A DNA stretch of 10,244 nucleotides from NCBI GenBank assembly GCA_903924715.1, contig CAIYCP010000720.1, positions 1 through 10,244 on the forward strand, written 5' to 3'. Source of the DNA: an uncultured beta proteobacterium. Lineage in GTDB: Bacteria; Pseudomonadota; Gammaproteobacteria; Burkholderiales; Burkholderiaceae_B. The translations under genes and the position numbers were made by a program. Shown here in pieces: positions 7,993-10,244 of the stretch (position 1 is the first letter of the stretch; the number at the start of each line of letters is the position of its first letter). The notes under the pieces were generated by a model. The model was not told where the DNA came from. It ran no database searches and saw only the letters and a list, made by a program, of their open reading frames with translations.

Positions 7993-8039
7993 TTTAGTTT
8001 ACGCAGTCATGCGCAGACGACGCTGTACGTGCAGAATGC

Positions 8040-8070
8040 AAAAGGCCCAACAGTGTTGTTGGGCCTTTTT
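8040..8070. terminator. Bidirectional intrinsic terminator between yeiW and efp
   Basis: A perfect 12-bp stem (8040-8051 with 8058-8069; core AAAGGCCCAAC) closes a six-base loop AGTGTT. On the plus strand it is followed by a five-T run (8066-8070, partly inside the stem) and on the minus strand by TTTT. It lies 47 bases after the yeiW stop and 19 bases beyond the efp stop, in a convergent gap of 96 bases, so it can end both transcripts. Confidence 0.92.
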
Positions 8071-8088
8071 ATTGAAGCAGCAAGCAAC

Positions 8089-8646
8089 TTACATCACACG
8101 GCTACGATATTCGCCAGTGCGCGTGTCGATCTCGATTTTGTCGCCGATCGAACAGAACAAGGGCACAGGAAGCTCGTGCCCAGTGTTGATTTTGGCGGGC
8201 TTCATCACTTTGCCTGAGGTGTCGCCGCGTACGGCAGGTTCGGTGTAAATGATTTCGCGTACGACCATTGTGGGTAGTTCAATTGAGATGGCACGTCCGT
8301 CATAGAAAACGGCTTCAACGGGCATACCTTCTTCAATATAAAAGAGAGCGTCGCCCATGCTGTCGGCTTCGATTTCGTATTGGTTGAAATCGGCATCCAT
8401 AAACACATACATTGGGTCAGCAAAGTATGAGTAAGTGCATTCTTTACGGTCAAGCGTAATGACGTCGTATTTTTCGTCAGCTTTCGAAACGGTTTCGCTA
8501 CCGGTGCCCGTGAGCAAGTTCTTGAATTTAAGCTTCACGACAGAGGCGTTGCGACCTGATTTGCTGTATTCAGCGCGCTGCACGACGACGGCATCTTTGC
8601 CGACCATCACTACGTTGCCGACGCGCAACTCTTGTGCGGTTTTCAT
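8089..8646 (-). CDS. efp: Translation elongation factor P, arginine-32 type
   Basis: This 185-residue protein is EF-P, which binds the ribosome between the P and E sites and relieves stalling at consecutive prolines. Full length matches the family. The three domains are an N-terminal KOW-like domain (about 1-64) and two OB-fold domains (about 67-127 and 129-185). The latter carries the conserved end GDTSGKVMKPAKINTG ... IGDKIEIDTRTGEY. The loop reaching the peptidyl-transferase centre is SKSGRNA with arginine at position 32. In species such as Pseudomonas, Neisseria and many betaproteobacteria this arginine is rhamnosylated by EarP, whereas E. coli uses lysine modified by EpmA/EpmB. The likely earP tail at the right end of the window supports that reading. 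The start has GGAG at 8656-8659 (minus strand), 9 bases from the ATG. It is divergent from the MFS gene. Confidence 0.98.
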   Translation of the reverse strand: MKTAQELRVGNVVMVGKDAVVVQRAEYSKSGRNASVVKLKFKNLLTGTGSETVSKADEKYDVITLDRKECTYSYFADPMYVFMDADFNQYEIEADSMGDALFYIEEGMPVEAVFYDGRAISIELPTMVVREIIYTEPAVRGDTSGKVMKPAKINTGHELPVPLFCSIGDKIEIDTRTGEYRSRVM

Positions 8647-8655
8647 GACTTAAAG

Positions 8656-8659
8656 CTCC
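8656..8659 (-). promoter_or_regulatory. Ribosome binding site of efp
   Basis: GGAG on the minus strand with a 9-base spacer to the ATG (complement of 8644-8646). It supports the annotated efp start. Confidence 0.7.
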
Positions 8660-8690
8660 GGTAAATCGATAAATGTTAAAAAAGCCCTCT

Positions 8691-8719
8691 ATTCTAGCCT
8701 GTCTGGCCATTTATTTCTT
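8691..8719 (-). promoter_or_regulatory. Tentative efp promoter
   Basis: On the minus strand TAGAAT (8691-8696) resembles a -10 box and lies about 45 bases before the efp start codon. The region 17 bases upstream (8714-8719, AAGAAA) matches a -35 box poorly. Only the position and the -10 likeness support this call. Confidence 0.25.
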
Positions 8720-8813
8720 TGTTTTCGAGGGTTTAGTCGCTTTGAACCAATAAAGCAAGGAATCGAATGATTGATCTAGGTTAAGGTGGCCGCACCCATC
8801 GGCTAAGCCAATC

Positions 8814-8818
8814 AGAGG
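8814..8818 (+). promoter_or_regulatory. Ribosome binding site of the MFS gene
   Basis: AGAGG lies 7 bases before ATG 8826, which selects this start over the downstream methionines. No convincing -35/-10 pair is visible upstream; TTGAAC at 8742-8747 is a possible -35 box but lacks a good partner. Confidence 0.65.
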
Positions 8819-8825
8819 TTCTTCC

Positions 8826-10046
8826 ATGAGTTTTTTTCAAACTTTCAAGCAGCGTGATGTTCTCATTATCACGCTGACTGCAGCTGCCATCATTATGATT
8901 ATTAATGGCACTCGGCAAACCATGGGCTTGTTTATCAGTCCGCTTAATAGCTCGACCGGGCTGGGTATTGTCAGCATTAGCCTGGCCATGGCGGTGGGGC
9001 AGTTTGTCTGGGGTGCGGCGCAACCCATTGCAGGTTTCATTGCCGATCGTCATGGCGCGCGTCCGGTGCTGCTTGGCGGGTTGTGTTTGACGGTTGTTGG
9101 GACCGCCTTGATTCCGCTGATGGATTCAACCTGGGGTTTGATTTTTACCATAGGGTTTATCTCTGCGATTGGCAATGGCGCTTGTAGCTTCTCGATTCTG
9201 ATTGGAACGGTCTCTAAACGAATCCCTGCAGAGGCGCGGGGTAATGCGGCAGGGTTGATTAATGCTGGCAGTTCGATGGGGCAGTTTGTCTTTGCGCCGA
9301 TCACGACGCGGCTGATCCAATCGTTGGGATGGATGAATGCCATGTGGTCGTTGGTGCTGTTGGCGCTACTCTCGTTGCCGTTGATCAACAAATTGACCAA
9401 AAACGTGCCTGCACCTCCGGTATCTCAGGCTGCAGGTGGTAGCGCTGGCGCTGCAGTGAAAGAGGCTTTTAAAAATCCGAGTTATCTCTTGCTGCACTTG
9501 GGATTTTTCACTTGTGGTTTTCATATCGCGATGCTCGTCACGCATTTGCCAGGCGAAGTAGATCTGTGTGGCTTGCCGCCTGGGGTTGCTGGGTGGTCGC
9601 TTGGCATCATTGGGCTGGCGAATATTTTTGGCAGTATCTTTGTAGGTTCTCAAATCAATCGTTTTAAAAGTAAAAATATCTTGGCCGTGATGTATGGCTC
9701 ACGAGCCGTGTTGATTGCGTTGTATTTGATGGCGCCCAAAACTGAACTGACGTTTTATATCTTTGCCATTGGTTTAGGGGCAACCTGGTTGGCCACTGTG
9801 CCTCCGACGGCCTCGATTGTGGGCAAACTTTTTGGAGTGCGTTATCTGTCAACGCTGTTTGGTTTAACTTTGCTGTCGCATCAGATTGGTGCCTTCTTAG
9901 GCGCCTATGTGGGGGGCTTGGTTTTATATTCTTTTGGTGACTATCAATGGATGTGGTACGCCGACATTGCACTTTCTGCAATGGCAGCCTTGATTAATTT
10001 ACCAATTAAAGAGCCTGCGCCAGTCATGGCGACAGCCGCAGCTTAG
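8826..10046 (+). CDS. Major facilitator superfamily transporter, substrate unknown
   Basis: This 406-residue protein has the length and hydrophobicity of a 12-helix MFS secondary transporter of the inner membrane. Helix 1 begins at about residue 12. The cytoplasmic loop between helices 2 and 3 carries the MFS motif A variant GFIADRHGARPVL (70-82). A longer, Ala/Gly/Pro-rich central loop (about 187-215) separates the two six-helix halves. The GLFISPLNSSTGLG segment after helix 1 and the overall pattern resemble the YcxA-like or monocarboxylate-porter-like group of bacterial MFS proteins, often organic-acid carriers; this subgroup call is from memory of the pattern and is tentative. It contains one Pro-Pro-Gly (251-253). 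The gene is divergent from efp and its TAG stop overlaps the stop of the convergent earP-like gene, with no terminator between them. Confidence 0.9.
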   Translation: MSFFQTFKQRDVLIITLTAAAIIMIINGTRQTMGLFISPLNSSTGLGIVSISLAMAVGQFVWGAAQPIAGFIADRHGARPVLLGGLCLTVVGTALIPLMDSTWGLIFTIGFISAIGNGACSFSILIGTVSKRIPAEARGNAAGLINAGSSMGQFVFAPITTRLIQSLGWMNAMWSLVLLALLSLPLINKLTKNVPAPPVSQAAGGSAGAAVKEAFKNPSYLLLHLGFFTCGFHIAMLVTHLPGEVDLCGLPPGVAGWSLGIIGLANIFGSIFVGSQINRFKSKNILAVMYGSRAVLIALYLMAPKTELTFYIFAIGLGATWLATVPPTASIVGKLFGVRYLSTLFGLTLLSHQIGAFLGAYVGGLVLYSFGDYQWMWYADIALSAMAALINLPIKEPAPVMATAAA

Positions 10047-10244
10047 GACGTTTGTTTTGAGCGACAAAAGTTATGTAGTACTTGGGCAAAATCAGTTTCT
10101 TGCGCAAGTGTGTGGCTCAGTGCCTGAGCGTGGCTAGACCACTGCGCATACGCTTCGTTGCTCAGTGCCTGCTCAAGGTGGTTAGATACGTCCGTTGACG
10201 CCGTGTCGGCATTCCAGTGACGCAGCAAGTCTTGAATTTTGTCA
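10043..10244 (-). CDS. earP: Probable EarP (EF-P arginine rhamnosyltransferase), C-terminal fragment
   Basis: The minus-strand frame is open from the window edge to a TAA at complement 10043-10045, giving 67 visible residues beginning DKIQDLLRHWNA and ending VLHNFCRSKQTS. No start is needed inside the window; the internal TTG at 10228 is an ordinary leucine codon. The pattern of a helix with a W-N-A turn, an alternating polar/hydrophobic helical region with QW, and a final L-x-x-FC is what I recall of EarP C-termini (GT104 family), which transfer rhamnose from dTDP-rhamnose to Arg32 of EF-P. Its position near an Arg32-type efp on the same strand strongly supports this, since earP and efp are usual neighbours. 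The catalytic region is outside the window, so the call rests on the tail and context. Confidence 0.7.
   Translation of the reverse strand, partial: DKIQDLLRHWNADTASTDVSNHLEQALSNEAYAQWSSHAQALSHTLAQETDFAQVLHNFCRSKQTS

Noticed and set aside
8680..8735. Possible long dyad AGCCCTC (near 8682) with GAGGGTTT (near 8727) in the efp-MFS gap
   Set aside because: The arms are about 38 bases apart, short and need a G-T pair; too weak to call an operator or structured RNA.
1..10244. CRISPR array, insertion sequence, prophage or defence island
   Set aside because: No regularly spaced repeats, transposase, integrase or paired terminal repeats were seen; the genes are housekeeping and transport functions with even base composition.

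Overview
The window is ordinary chromosomal sequence of moderate GC content. It looks like a betaproteobacterium, most likely Burkholderiales. The main evidence is an EF-P with arginine at position 32 next to what looks like the tail of its rhamnosyltransferase EarP, plus a DUF1178 protein and a YeiW-type cysteine-cluster protein. The taxonomic call is inference; no rRNA or other decisive marker is present.

Left part (1-7156, all + strand). The window opens with the last 40 codons of a CorA-type Mg2+ channel. Next is a secreted or membrane-tethered staphylococcal-nuclease-like protein. Its stop codon overlaps the start of a three-gene peptide-type ABC importer: a large substrate-binding lipoprotein with an additional C-terminal membrane helix, a DppB/YejB-type permease, and a 1066-residue protein that fuses the second permease (DppC/YejE type) to both ATPase domains (DppD+DppF, or YejF type). 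Gene junctions are overlaps of 7 and 4 bases and a gap of 5 bases, so nuclease and importer look like one translationally coupled operon. The importer is complete: three polypeptides supply what is usually four or five.

Middle (7157-8089). Two small + strand genes follow, a DUF1178 zinc-ribbon-like protein and YeiW. A strong hairpin with flanking A/T runs (8040-8070) then separates them from the convergent efp gene and can terminate both strands.

Right part (8089-10244). efp lies on the minus strand and is divergent from an MFS transporter on the plus strand, with a 179-base intergenic region holding both start signals. The MFS gene runs tail-to-tail into a minus-strand partial gene that I read as the C-terminus of EarP, with the two stop codons overlapping. 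The MFS gene therefore sits in opposite orientation between efp and the gene for its modifying enzyme.

I see no CRISPR array, insertion sequence, prophage, tRNA or rRNA. The most interesting architecture is the nuclease-importer operon, with its doubly anchored binding protein and its permease-ATPase-ATPase fusion. I do not see a clearly new system beyond that.
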